64,000 nucleotides of DNA from Gaiellasilicea sp037720595 (GTDB lineage: Bacteria; Actinomycetota; Thermoleophilia; Gaiellales; Gaiellaceae). The notes under the pieces are model-generated. The model had not been told where the DNA came from. It did no database searches and saw only the letters and a list, made by a program, of their open reading frames with translations. Shown here one piece after another: positions 9,001-17,075 of this stretch. The position numbers were made by a program, and so were the translations under genes. The stretch covers positions 85,474 to 149,473 of the forward strand of contig JBBJLW010000006.1 in the NCBI GenBank assembly GCA_037720595.1, in the 5' to 3' direction. Numbering within the stretch: the stretch's first letter is position 1; each line of letters begins with the position of its first letter.

Positions 9001-12000
9001 GTCCCGGAGCAGGCGGCGGGCGCGTTGTCCAGGTTTGCCTTCGGCGAGATCTGCCAGAGGAGGTCGCCTGCGAGGTCGTAGCAGAGGTGTGTCTTAAGGG
9101 CCTGGCCGTCGCCCGAGTAGCGGGCGCTCGTGACGACCCGGTCGAGTAAGTCGTACTCGTACTGGCTGACGAAGTCGTCCGGGTTCGAGGTGAGGACGCC
9201 CTTGGGCATGATCATCCGCTTCAGCCGCCCGGCCTCGTCGTATTCCATCTTCGTCCGCTCGCCCGCGGGATCGACCGACGTGTCTGGATTCGTGACGAGC
9301 GTCGTCCGGTCCATCGCGTCGTAGGCGATCGTCGTCTTGTCCCCGCCACCCTGGCCGTAATCGGGCGAGAGCTGGACGACGACGTTGTCGTTCGGGTCAT
9401 AGTCGGCGCCGCTCCAGATCACGGTGCCCCGGTTGAACTGGGTCGACTTCGGCGTGCTCTGCCGGCCGAGGCGGTGGAAGGCGTCGTAGTCGAAGACCGT
9501 CTTGTACTCGCGCTCGTTCGTGCCGGTATCGGCGGCGTGGAGCGGGTCCTGAATCCAGCGAAGGAGCCCGTCCACGTCGTAGTTGAGGCGCGTGGTCTGG
9601 GTCTTCGCGTCCTTGATCTCGGTCGGGAGCCCGTTCGCGTCGTAGCTCACGAACGTGGTGATCCGGCTGAGGGCGTCGGTCGCGGTGGCGGCGGTGCCGT
9701 CCGGGTTGTAGGCCGTCGTCGAGGCGAAGCCTTCTGGATCGGTCAGCGTCGTCAGGTTGCCCTTCGGGTCGTAGCCGAAGAGCCACTGATAGTCGTCCGC
9801 CGGGGTCGCTGTTGCGGTTCCCTTTGGGTCGGTCTTCTTCGCGAGCTGGCTGATGTGCTTCGCCGTGTCAGCCGCGTCGACGGCGACATCCTGGTACTCG
9901 AGCTGGGTGCGGTTGCGAAGCTGGTCCCACTCGTCGGTCAGGTAGCCGTTCTGGTTGTAGGCGAACTCGACGAACTTGCCCGTCGGCTCGGTCACCTTCG
10001 TGACGTGGCGTGCAGCAGTCCACGCGACGAGGGTGTCTTCGTTCTTCGGGTTGGTGATCTTCGTGACCTTGCCCTCGGAGTCGTAGCCGTACTTGGAGAT
10101 TCGCGCCAGCGGCTCGGTGACCGTGGTCACCCGAGTGGTGGTGTCGTAGGCGAAGCTCGTGAGCGCGCCCGAGCGATCGGTGCGGCTCGCGAGCTTCCAG
10201 CGGTCGTTCCCGTTGCCGGAGCCGAGGTAGCTGAAGAGCGTCTCGGCGCCGCGCGGGTCGCGGACGCTGTAGAGCCTGGTCGACTGGTTCGAGGTTCGCG
10301 GAGCCGGGTCGACCCGATCGGCCGCAAGCGGGATCGCCGGGAGATCGCCGTTCGAGGTCGTGTAGGTGAAGACGAAGGTGCGGTCGACCAGCGCGGACCC
10401 GTCTGCCTTGGTGCCGCCGCGCTGGGTCAGCCGGAGCAAGTTTCCGTCCTCGTAGTAGACGAACTCGAGCGCGCTCCCGGAGTGGTCGGTGATCGTCTGG
10501 ATCCGCCCGCGGATGTGCGCCTTCTTCGCCTCGGTCTTCGAGTAGTAGTCGATCGAGAAGGCACGACCGCCCGCGTCGGTGACCGCGGTGATCCGCTTCT
10601 TGGCCCCGCCGGGATCCTCGGGCGGGGTCGTCTCGAGCGTGAAGCTGATCTTGTTCCCGTTCTTGTCCTCAACGGAGGTCGGGTAGCCCTCGGCGTCGTA
10701 GTAGAAGGTGACCCGATCGGGCCGCGTGAGCGCCCACTTGCGGGTCAGGTCGGTGGTCGAGTAGCGGCGGAGATACAGGTGGACGCCGGCCGGCTCCTGA
10801 TAGGTGATCCCGTCGCTCGAGGTGAAGCGATGGGTGGTGCCGTCGCCGTCCGTGAGCTCGATGTACTTGTTCGAGCGGCCACCGATCGTATCGGCGTTGT
10901 TCGGGTGGACGTCGAGGGGGAGCCCGAAGCGGGTCAGGCTCGAGATCGAGAGCGAGAAGCTGTTCCCGGCCGGGCACTCGCACTTCTTCTCGAGCGCGTT
11001 GTAGGTCAGGTCGACCACGGTCGAAAGACCGCGTCCCGGGGACATGAACGGCGTCCAGCGGACGATCGAGTCGCCGTTCGCCACGTTCACGAGCTGCTGC
11101 ATCCCCGCCCCGAGGTCCTCGCCGACGTAGTGGTAGTAGCGCTCAAGCCCGAGCGCTGTCGCGAGCGCCTTGCTCACGATCACCGGGTTCTCGGCCGGCT
11201 TGTTCCCCTTGTCCGAGAACCAGGTGCTCGTCGCGGAATCGACGACGTCGACCTGGAGCCGGTACTGCGAGCGCTCGACCCCGATCGGAAGCGCCGGTGG
11301 ATCCACGAGCAGACGCACCGGCGCCGCCGTTGTTGCACCGGATGTGAGCGCCGGGACGGCTGCATTGCCGCCCTCGACCGTGGTCGCCGTGGTTGCCTCG
11401 GGCGCGATCCAGCGGTAGCGCACGCTCATCTGGCCCGCGGTCCACGCGGTCGCACTCGTGTTCTTGACCGTCACGTCCAGCCCAGACTTCTCCTGGGTTG
11501 GCGCGGCAGGGTCGTAGAGCACGCTCTGGGGCATCGCCGTCGTCGTGATCTCGGCGCGATACTTCGTGCCGACGCCGTTCGCGACGCTGATCGTGGCCGG
11601 CGCCGAGGTCGTGACCTGCCCGGCCGCGTTGTAAGCCTTCGTCGTCAGGGTGTGGCTGCCGTCATAGGTGCGCTCGTCGAGCGCGAGCGTGCTCAGCGTC
11701 GTCGAGAAGGGAGCGATCGTGTCGACCTCGCCGAAGCGACTCTCGTCGACGTAGAACTCGACCTTGGTGATCGGGTCGTTGTCGGTCGCCGAGGCGGTAA
11801 CGGTGACGTCGCCGCTCACCGACGGGGCCACGCCGCTGCTCGCGCTGTAGTGAGCGCTGACGCGGGCCGCGCTGAGAGCCGTGTTGTAGACGGCGACCTC
11901 ATCGACGGTCATGTTCGTCGCCAGCGTCTGCGCGATCAGCACCGCTGCCGAGGTATTCGGGGTCGCGGCCGCCGCGAAGGTTCCGGCCTGCACACCGTTC

Positions 12001-15000
12001 ACATAGAGCCGCCTCGTCGTCCCGTCGAACGTCCCCACCAAGTGGAGCCGCCCGGGGGTGACCGTCGCGGTTGCGAGCTGCGTCGTCGTGCCGACTCCGA
12101 ACTGCGCCTGCTGGATCCCAGTCGAGGTCCGGCAGACCCCGAGCATCCAACCGCCGGTCGACGTCCAGTTCCGCGCCACGGCCCGGTTGCACTGATTATT
12201 CGACGCGAACGCGGAGTAGCTCACCCCGGCCTCAACCGTGAACGCCGCGTTCAGTTGGGTCGTGACGTTGTTGAAGCCGGTGATCGTCACCTTGCCGTCG
12301 GTGGCCGCATTCAGGGCACCAAAGGCCCGGTCGGCGTCACCCGTGATCAGCCCTGTGACGCCACCCGCGGTATACGAGCCCGCGTAGGTGCCCGGGCGGC
12401 TGCTGCCCGACGAGTCGGCGGCAATCGTGCCCGTCGTCTCACCGAGGCGCCAGTAGCCGCTCGGCGTATCCGCGAGAACAGAGGTGTCATAGCGCCCACT
12501 CGGGGAGGTGATTGCGGTCGCCGGAGCAGCCGAGTTGTCGACCTTGACGGTGACCGACACCTCGCTCGACTGGCTCGCGTCGTCGAAGGCGACCGCCTTC
12601 AAGACCCGGTCCCCATTCGCCGAGGTGGTCGAGTTCCAGGAGAAGCCATAAGGCGTGCTGGTGTCGGTGCTCTTGAGCACGTTGTCGACGTAGAACTCGA
12701 CCTTGGCGACCCGTCCGTCGTCACTCGCCGTCGCGTCGACCGCTACCGCCGTGCCGCTGACGAGCTGATTCGCCGTCTGCGACGTGATCGCAACCGTCGG
12801 CTTCTGCGCGGGGCTCGATTCGGTGTACTCGAGCTCGAGCTTCGGCCGCAGCTCGGGCGCGTTGACGTCGTCGCTTGAGAGGTAGGAGTAGGAAGCGGCG
12901 GGCTGCGACTCGTCGTCACGCTTGATCAGGAGCCCGAAGTTAGGCGCATCGCCGCTGACCCATTTCTGCACGAGTGAGTCGAGAAAGAAGAAGTCCCAGT
13001 CGCCGCTTGCGTTCGTGCCATGCGTTTCCGTGTACGAGATCGCGGGGTCGAAGTCGCCGCCCTCGCTCGCCCACGCGAGCCCAGGCTGGGTCTCGTACCA
13101 GGTCGCACCCGCACCCACGCACTGGCCGCTGCCGCTTCCCTCGTCCCACACCGCGGTAAGCCGATGGGCGTTCAGGGCCATCGCCGGCACCGCGTCTGGC
13201 CGCCAGAGGCTCAGGCGAGCGTTCGTGATCGTCGATCCCTCTGGGACGTCGCGGAGGTCGAACTTGAGTGTCGGCCGGTACTTGGCCGTAGCCGTGTTGC
13301 CCACCCAGAGCCGATCGCTCGCACCGTAGTTCCCGCAATGCGTCGACCCGCCGGCGAATGCGAGATACGTGTCGATCCCCTCGGCGGCGCCGGGAAGCAG
13401 CGTCTTCTTCGCCTGGCCGGGTGCCGGCAGGGTGACAGTCCGAGGCGTCGAGGGGGTTGTGTTTGCAACCACGCGGTAGGTGAAGCTCTTCGACGGCGCA
13501 GCCGTCGTGTCGCGATAGGTCGTGACCGCAATGTCTGTGATCGTCGCGAGCAACGTTGTTTCACCGGGAACGAAGGACGCGCTCTCGGACCGGTGCACCT
13601 CGTACTTCTGGAACGGGGCGCCCGAAGGACCCTCGTAGCGGCTCCAGTGGAGCTCGGCGCCGTTGGCGTGCAGCGTGCTCGGCGTGGCGAGATCGACGTC
13701 GTCTCCGACGTAGGTGATCTCGAGCTTCGGGCGGAAGGTCGTCTCGAGATTCGTGCCGACATAGGTGCGGCCGGCGAGCACCGGCCCGCTGGCGCCGAGC
13801 GGCTCGGTCGCACGCTTGAGCAGGAAGCCGTTGTTGGCGCCACCCGGCGCGAGCCAGCCGGCGACGACGTTCTTGACGTCCCAGTAGAGCCACTGGGATC
13901 CGGCGCCCGATGGAAGCGTCGCCGAGACCTTCTTCGCCGGATCGGTGTCATGGATCATGTTCCGCGCCAGGGTCGTCGGCGTCGTTTCTGTTCCCTCCGA
14001 CCACGCGCTCGTCAGCCGGTGCACGTCGATCTGGTGCGCCGTCGCGGGACAGGCACCCCCGCTGGCGGCGGTATAGACGCATTCACCGATGAAGAAGGAA
14101 CCCAGCTGCGCCGAGGTGACGTTCGCACCACTCGGTACCGCGCTCAGATCGAACTCGAACGCCGCCCGCGAGCCACGCGCATCAGAAGCGCCAACCCAGA
14201 GCCGATCGCGTACATAGACGAGGCAATCGGGGTCGAATTCCGAGCACGGAGCATCGAAATCGACGGCCTTGGTCGGCGGCTGGATCACGATCGTCGGATC
14301 AAGCGCGATCGGGAACCGCCGACCGCTGGCGCGAATCCAGACAGGGTCGAGCGTCAGGTCGAGCATCAGTTGAGTCGCCGTCGAGGTCACCGCTAGCTGA
14401 GCGGCGCTAGCCGGAGCGCGAACGCCGGCCGCATCCTGGGCGTACGGCGCCTCGAGGACGAAGATCGGATCGGGATACGGGGTCATGAAGACCGCCCACC
14501 CGCCACTGGTGAGCCTTTCCGTTCGGACTGCGGCCTCGGCGGGAAGATCGAGCGTGAATCGATATGCGGCGGGAGCATTGCGATTCGAGAGCAGCAGTGT
14601 CTCCTTGACGCCCTCGGCGATCACGTCGTAGCGGAGATCCACCCCGGCAAGACCGCCACTGTAGGAAACGCGAGACTTGTTCTTCGCGCCCGGCTTCCGC
14701 GCCGCCCCCTCAAGCGAGAGCGTGAACGGCTTGCCGGCGACGTCGAAACGGAGAAAGCCATCCGCGAGCTCGGACTTGAAGCGCACTTTAAACGAGTTCG
14801 CCTTGTTCTCGAAGGCGTAGCCGCTGTCGGTCGAAGCGACGAGCTCCGACTCGATCGGCTGCCAAGCACCCTGCTCGTCGCGGAAGTTGATCGCGCCGGC
14901 GAATGCCTCCGTCTTGAAGAGACCGTTCGTGTTCTTGAACGTCCGCGTCGTCGCCGTCCGTTTGCTCGGAACCTCGCTCCACTCAGCCTCGATCGCCTCC

Positions 15001-15185
15001 GCCGTACCTGCACCGAGCTGCGGGGCCAGGAAGGGAAGCGGCACGAACAAGGCGACACAGACGATCGCTATTGCCACCACGAGCTGGCCGACCTGCGGCC
15101 ACCAAACGAGGGGACGTGGTGCCCGCAGCCGACCCCAACCGATGTGCGCACGGGAACCTGAGTGACGCGATGACCCCTTCGACAT
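6030..15185 (-). CDS. Giant membrane-anchored RHS/YD-repeat polymorphic toxin
   Basis: A 3,051-residue protein. ATG 15185 is chosen because GGGGGAG lies 5 nt upstream; a longer frame to 15269 lacks this. A single membrane segment or uncleaved signal is at ~32-54. Domains in order: a conserved actinobacterial RHS N-terminal region (~67-300), a DNRLRE-type beta domain (~305-500), a fibronectin-III-like domain, a second DNRLRE domain (~600-770), an Ig-like domain, a LamG-like lectin fold (~880-1090), a second Ig-like domain, then dozens of YD repeats (~1400-2790). The core closes with RYTGKRFDSGSG...DVAHFLQSD and NPVSFVELDGH. The ~195-residue tip is helical and basic (GGDQFDHLRKVLNAQGGLKK) and matches no toxin I can name. 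By family knowledge the YD repeats form a shell holding a cleavable toxin. Confidence 0.9.
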   Translation of the reverse strand: MSKGSSRHSGSRAHIGWGRLRAPRPLVWWPQVGQLVVAIAIVCVALFVPLPFLAPQLGAGTAEAIEAEWSEVPSKRTATTRTFKNTNGLFKTEAFAGAINFRDEQGAWQPIESELVASTDSGYAFENKANSFKVRFKSELADGFLRFDVAGKPFTLSLEGAARKPGAKNKSRVSYSGGLAGVDLRYDVIAEGVKETLLLSNRNAPAAYRFTLDLPAEAAVRTERLTSGGWAVFMTPYPDPIFVLEAPYAQDAAGVRAPASAAQLAVTSTATQLMLDLTLDPVWIRASGRRFPIALDPTIVIQPPTKAVDFDAPCSEFDPDCLVYVRDRLWVGASDARGSRAAFEFDLSAVPSGANVTSAQLGSFFIGECVYTAASGGACPATAHQIDVHRLTSAWSEGTETTPTTLARNMIHDTDPAKKVSATLPSGAGSQWLYWDVKNVVAGWLAPGGANNGFLLKRATEPLGASGPVLAGRTYVGTNLETTFRPKLEITYVGDDVDLATPSTLHANGAELHWSRYEGPSGAPFQKYEVHRSESASFVPGETTLLATITDIAVTTYRDTTAAPSKSFTYRVVANTTPSTPRTVTLPAPGQAKKTLLPGAAEGIDTYLAFAGGSTHCGNYGASDRLWVGNTATAKYRPTLKFDLRDVPEGSTITNARLSLWRPDAVPAMALNAHRLTAVWDEGSGSGQCVGAGATWYETQPGLAWASEGGDFDPAISYTETHGTNASGDWDFFFLDSLVQKWVSGDAPNFGLLIKRDDESQPAASYSYLSSDDVNAPELRPKLELEYTESSPAQKPTVAITSQTANQLVSGTAVAVDATASDDGRVAKVEFYVDNVLKSTDTSTPYGFSWNSTTSANGDRVLKAVAFDDASQSSEVSVTVKVDNSAAPATAITSPSGRYDTSVLADTPSGYWRLGETTGTIAADSSGSSRPGTYAGSYTAGGVTGLITGDADRAFGALNAATDGKVTITGFNNVTTQLNAAFTVEAGVSYSAFASNNQCNRAVARNWTSTGGWMLGVCRTSTGIQQAQFGVGTTTQLATATVTPGRLHLVGTFDGTTRRLYVNGVQAGTFAAAATPNTSAAVLIAQTLATNMTVDEVAVYNTALSAARVSAHYSASSGVAPSVSGDVTVTASATDNDPITKVEFYVDESRFGEVDTIAPFSTTLSTLALDERTYDGSHTLTTKAYNAAGQVTTSAPATISVANGVGTKYRAEITTTAMPQSVLYDPAAPTQEKSGLDVTVKNTSATAWTAGQMSVRYRWIAPEATTATTVEGGNAAVPALTSGATTAAPVRLLVDPPALPIGVERSQYRLQVDVVDSATSTWFSDKGNKPAENPVIVSKALATALGLERYYHYVGEDLGAGMQQLVNVANGDSIVRWTPFMSPGRGLSTVVDLTYNALEKKCECPAGNSFSLSISSLTRFGLPLDVHPNNADTIGGRSNKYIELTDGDGTTHRFTSSDGITYQEPAGVHLYLRRYSTTDLTRKWALTRPDRVTFYYDAEGYPTSVEDKNGNKISFTLETTPPEDPGGAKKRITAVTDAGGRAFSIDYYSKTEAKKAHIRGRIQTITDHSGSALEFVYYEDGNLLRLTQRGGTKADGSALVDRTFVFTYTTSNGDLPAIPLAADRVDPAPRTSNQSTRLYSVRDPRGAETLFSYLGSGNGNDRWKLASRTDRSGALTSFAYDTTTRVTTVTEPLARISKYGYDSEGKVTKITNPKNEDTLVAWTAARHVTKVTEPTGKFVEFAYNQNGYLTDEWDQLRNRTQLEYQDVAVDAADTAKHISQLAKKTDPKGTATATPADDYQWLFGYDPKGNLTTLTDPEGFASTTAYNPDGTAATATDALSRITTFVSYDANGLPTEIKDAKTQTTRLNYDVDGLLRWIQDPLHAADTGTNEREYKTVFDYDAFHRLGRQSTPKSTQFNRGTVIWSGADYDPNDNVVVQLSPDYGQGGGDKTTIAYDAMDRTTLVTNPDTSVDPAGERTKMEYDEAGRLKRMIMPKGVLTSNPDDFVSQYEYDLLDRVVTSARYSGDGQALKTHLCYDLAGDLLWQISPKANLDNAPAACSGTVPGFTTRISYDDAHRPLTQTDALDHVTAVSYDANGDAETVTDEDGTKTTREYNERGELVKIVEPFQKDAQGTVTRALTSRLEYDAAGNLKREISPRAWDVSTDKQTFSQFVTSYAYDELDRLVKVDLPKATSESQHYMHRAYDANGNVTMVSLPTATADPTTLGATEKTVVDQYDTGWTRTIDEPANPKALFDYTAEGWQSERTPYTRSTPSTLDLTKRILWSHNPDGTLKQVTDRGGHGFTAYTYDANNNVLKADEGRGLAEATSKALDVEASYDLFDRLTKTRRQEKGSANWIYTTYAYDANENVTSREQNGTEQTNGTLVEAGRSQQFSYDGADWLATQTDLGKSSATTDDRLIRNTFTPIGWEKLRKIEARDGSGNFTVAKQTTAWEWFANGDLKTLETKNGAGTVLEQHTVSYEDAGVYLNGNRVKDVFRLLGPNTSAPCRSADCETRYRYDGRERLVEETRVRGSNTANSVFQLDPAGNIQTQTEPGLTQTFDYVGNQIKSLTQAKPGVPDQTQKYWYDSEGYLDCVTTGTVDRSACNTPAGQSVSAQVYADYSYDYLNRLQGVKTFSLASGSSTVDKDSTYEYDALGRTTKQIEKHGPVGSPRATLYQHLGLSGDVSHEEQYNGTSNADPLRTTKDYSYDISGARISMSDSRGGSSNTFTYGYDVQGSVSLLVKDGGTAQAAYGYQAYGEEDVSVTEEENADGSTNSNRTSDPFNAFRYTGKRFDSGSGTIDMGARRFGPDVAHFLQSDTYEDALGDLSLSTDPLTANRYALAGGNPVSFVELDGHVPCLACEYGAASSMSFPSPEAVAEAFEIGCALSLFCSRVVALNAAARGNPLALLSVVPLAQLRRGVRAAHAASVVADSSFDRALANDAAGKLYRIRKDQLRLDTLKSASREARSLPYIPGAGGGDQFDHLRKVLNAQGGLKKEISRINRRITHLKQSPLDKSDVAQIAVLNRIKQRAVRELRRSYKYVPRVVEHGR

Positions 15186-15283
15186 GATTCTCCCCCCGGA
15201 GTTTGCACGAGCCAAACCAAGATGCCGAGCGTATGCCGGCGTCCGCGAACCTTCTCCCCCTGCGGCCACCGATGAGCGAGGCG

Positions 15284-15311
15284 AGTATGACAGAGGTCAT
15301 AGATCTGTCAA
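15284..15311 (-). promoter_or_regulatory. Sigma70-like promoter with embedded operator for the giant RHS gene
   Basis: On the minus strand a perfect TTGACA (15306-15311) is followed after 16 nt by CATACT (15284-15289), a fair -10 box. The start codon is about 100 nt downstream. The inverted repeat TGACAGA (15288-15294) / TCTGTCA (15304-15310) with a 9-nt spacer lies over the -35 to -10 interval, so a dimeric repressor could block it. The HTH protein encoded divergently from 15442 is a candidate regulator. Confidence 0.5.
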
Positions 15312-15441
15312 CTCTAGGACTAGAATCTTGTTGCCAGTTGTCCTACGCGGTGGCTCTCGTGTCCTTGGATTGGTCCGGACACCCGCCGTCCGCCCATACC
15401 TACATTGCATTGAGCACAACGCTCGGGTCGCACGGCGGTCA

Positions 15442-15672
15442 ATGGGTTCACTTGAGTTAGCCTCACAGTCCGTGCGCATCGATGCGCGAACAGAACTCGT
15501 GATCGGCGCCGACATCGCTGAGCGGCTCGGGATCTCGCGGGCGCGCGTCTCCGTTCTAGCCAGCCGGTCCGACTTCCCACGCCGCGTCGGGCGGCTCGGC
15601 CGCTCGGACGTGTGGCGCTGGTCGAGCGTCGAGCGTTGGGCACGTGAAACGGGCCGGCTCGACCAGAGCTGA
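15442..15672 (+). CDS. HTH DNA-binding protein (AlpA/excisionase-like)
   Basis: A 76-residue protein from ATG 15442. The core (IGADIAERLGISRARVSVLASRSDFP followed by RVGRLGRSDVWRWSSVERWARETGR) is the winged-helix arrangement of phage AlpA/excisionase-type regulators. It is divergent from the giant RHS gene and is the first gene of the plasmid/ICE-like module to its right. The frame is open further upstream, but that stretch lies in the intergenic promoter region and is not protein-like. A role in element excision or in repressing the facing promoter is inference. Confidence 0.65.
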   Translation: MGSLELASQSVRIDARTELVIGADIAERLGISRARVSVLASRSDFPRRVGRLGRSDVWRWSSVERWARETGRLDQS

Positions 15673-15771
15673 CGAGCCCGCCGAGACACAGACCCACCTT
15701 CGGTGACGCAGACGAGGCACGGGGCTTCGTGGGCGCCAGGGGTTAACTCAAATTCATAGGAAGGAGAAGCG

Positions 15772-16011
15772 ATGAGGTACCGGATCGATCAAGACCAGTT
15801 GTGGGAGTTCCTCGCCCGGCAGGCGCGGCTCGTGGAGCGGCTTCCGATCGAGGCGGCCGAGGCAGCCGCAGACGGCTACCGCGACGGCCTAGACGACTCC
15901 GAGCGCGAGGCGGTCTGGCTCGCGGCCGGGATCGCAACATTCATCGGACAGGCAATCGCGGACGAGCCGGAGCGGTTCATCGTCGCGGCGGGCGACCGCG
16001 CCGCCGCATAG
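15772..16011 (+). CDS. Small hypothetical protein of the mobile module
   Basis: A 79-residue protein with a strong AGGAAGGAG Shine-Dalgarno before ATG 15772. It is acidic and helical (LWEFLARQARLVERLPIEAAEAAADGYRDGL). It ends 17 nt before the DUF932 gene, so the two share an operon. No family recognised. Confidence 0.6.
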   Translation: MRYRIDQDQLWEFLARQARLVERLPIEAAEAAADGYRDGLDDSEREAVWLAAGIATFIGQAIADEPERFIVAAGDRAAA

Positions 16012-16028
16012 CGAAGGGAGAAGCAGAG

Positions 16029-17075
16029 ATGACGACAACGGAGACAACGAGTTACCACGTCGACGATGCGACCTCGCCGCTCTGGTTCGGCCGTGGGCCG
16101 TCCGGCTGGGGCGAGGTCGTGCACGGCGCAGCCCAGGGCGAAGCGTGCTCGGCGGCGGGGATGATCGACGCGGCCGGGCTGGGCTGGACGGTGGAGCAGT
16201 GCCCGCTCGAAGCGGTACTCGCGATCGGCGAGGACGGCTACCCGACCGCGCGCGTACCCGTGCCGCGCGTCGTCGCCAACCTCCGCAGCGACACCGGGAC
16301 TGTTCTCGGCGTGGTCGGCGAAGGGTACGAGCCGCTCCAGAACCGGGCCGCGTTCGCGTTCTGCGACGCGATCACCGACTCGGGCGCGGCGCACTGGCTC
16401 GGCGCGGGCGAGACGCGCGGCGGCGCGCGCGTGCACGCGCTGATGCGGCTCGACCGCGAGATCCGCATCGGGGACGCGGAGGGAGAAGACGTGCTGCCGC
16501 TCCTCTGCTTCCGCAACGGTCACGACGGCGGGCTCGCCGTCACGATCAGCGTCTCGCCGTTCCGGCTCGCGTGCCTGAACGGGATGATGCTCCCGCTCAA
16601 CGGAGCCGACCGCACATGGAAGGCGCGCCACACGGCGAACCTGGATGCGCGCCTCACGGACGCGCGGCGCACGCTCGGGATCGCCTGGCGCTACTACGAC
16701 GAGTTGGAGGAGATCGGCGGACGCCTGCTCCGAGAGCGGATGAGCGGAGCCGAGTTCGAGCGCTTCCTCGCCCGGCTCGTCCCGCTCCCCGAGCCGCGCC
16801 CTGATCGGACGGGAGGCGGGCGTGCGGTTCGGAACGTCGAGCGCGTCCGCGAGGCGATCTCGACCGCCTATCGCGCGACGCCCGATCTCGCGAACATCAC
16901 CGGCACGAGCTGGGGCGCGTTGCAGGCAGTGGCCGCCTACGTCGACCACGTGCAGCCGACCCGTGCGACCGCCGGCCGTAGCCACTGCGAGGCGCGCTTC
17001 GAGCGTGCGACCGAGCCGGCCGCGCTGAAGGACCGCGCGCTCGCGCTCCTGAGCGAAGGAGGGACGCAGTCATGA
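16029..17075 (+). CDS. DUF932 phage/plasmid-like protein
   Basis: A 348-residue protein; ATG 16029 follows AAGGGAGAAGCAG. Family features include the central VVGEGYEPLQNRAAFAFCDAI segment, the FRNGHDGGLAVTISVSPFRLACLNGM block and a helical C-terminus, as in the DUF932 family carried by plasmids, phages and integrative elements. Biochemical function is unknown. It overlaps the following ParB-like gene by 4 nt (ATGA), a pairing that points to plasmid maintenance or DNA handling. Confidence 0.8.
   Translation: MTTTETTSYHVDDATSPLWFGRGPSGWGEVVHGAAQGEACSAAGMIDAAGLGWTVEQCPLEAVLAIGEDGYPTARVPVPRVVANLRSDTGTVLGVVGEGYEPLQNRAAFAFCDAITDSGAAHWLGAGETRGGARVHALMRLDREIRIGDAEGEDVLPLLCFRNGHDGGLAVTISVSPFRLACLNGMMLPLNGADRTWKARHTANLDARLTDARRTLGIAWRYYDELEEIGGRLLRERMSGAEFERFLARLVPLPEPRPDRTGGGRAVRNVERVREAISTAYRATPDLANITGTSWGALQAVAAYVDHVQPTRATAGRSHCEARFERATEPAALKDRALALLSEGGTQS

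Noticed and set aside
9474..12878. A 1,134-codon open frame on the plus strand opposite the giant RHS gene
   Set aside because: It is an antisense shadow of GC-rich coding DNA; its translation is Arg/Val/Gly-rich with no domains, while the minus-strand frame has clear RHS structure.
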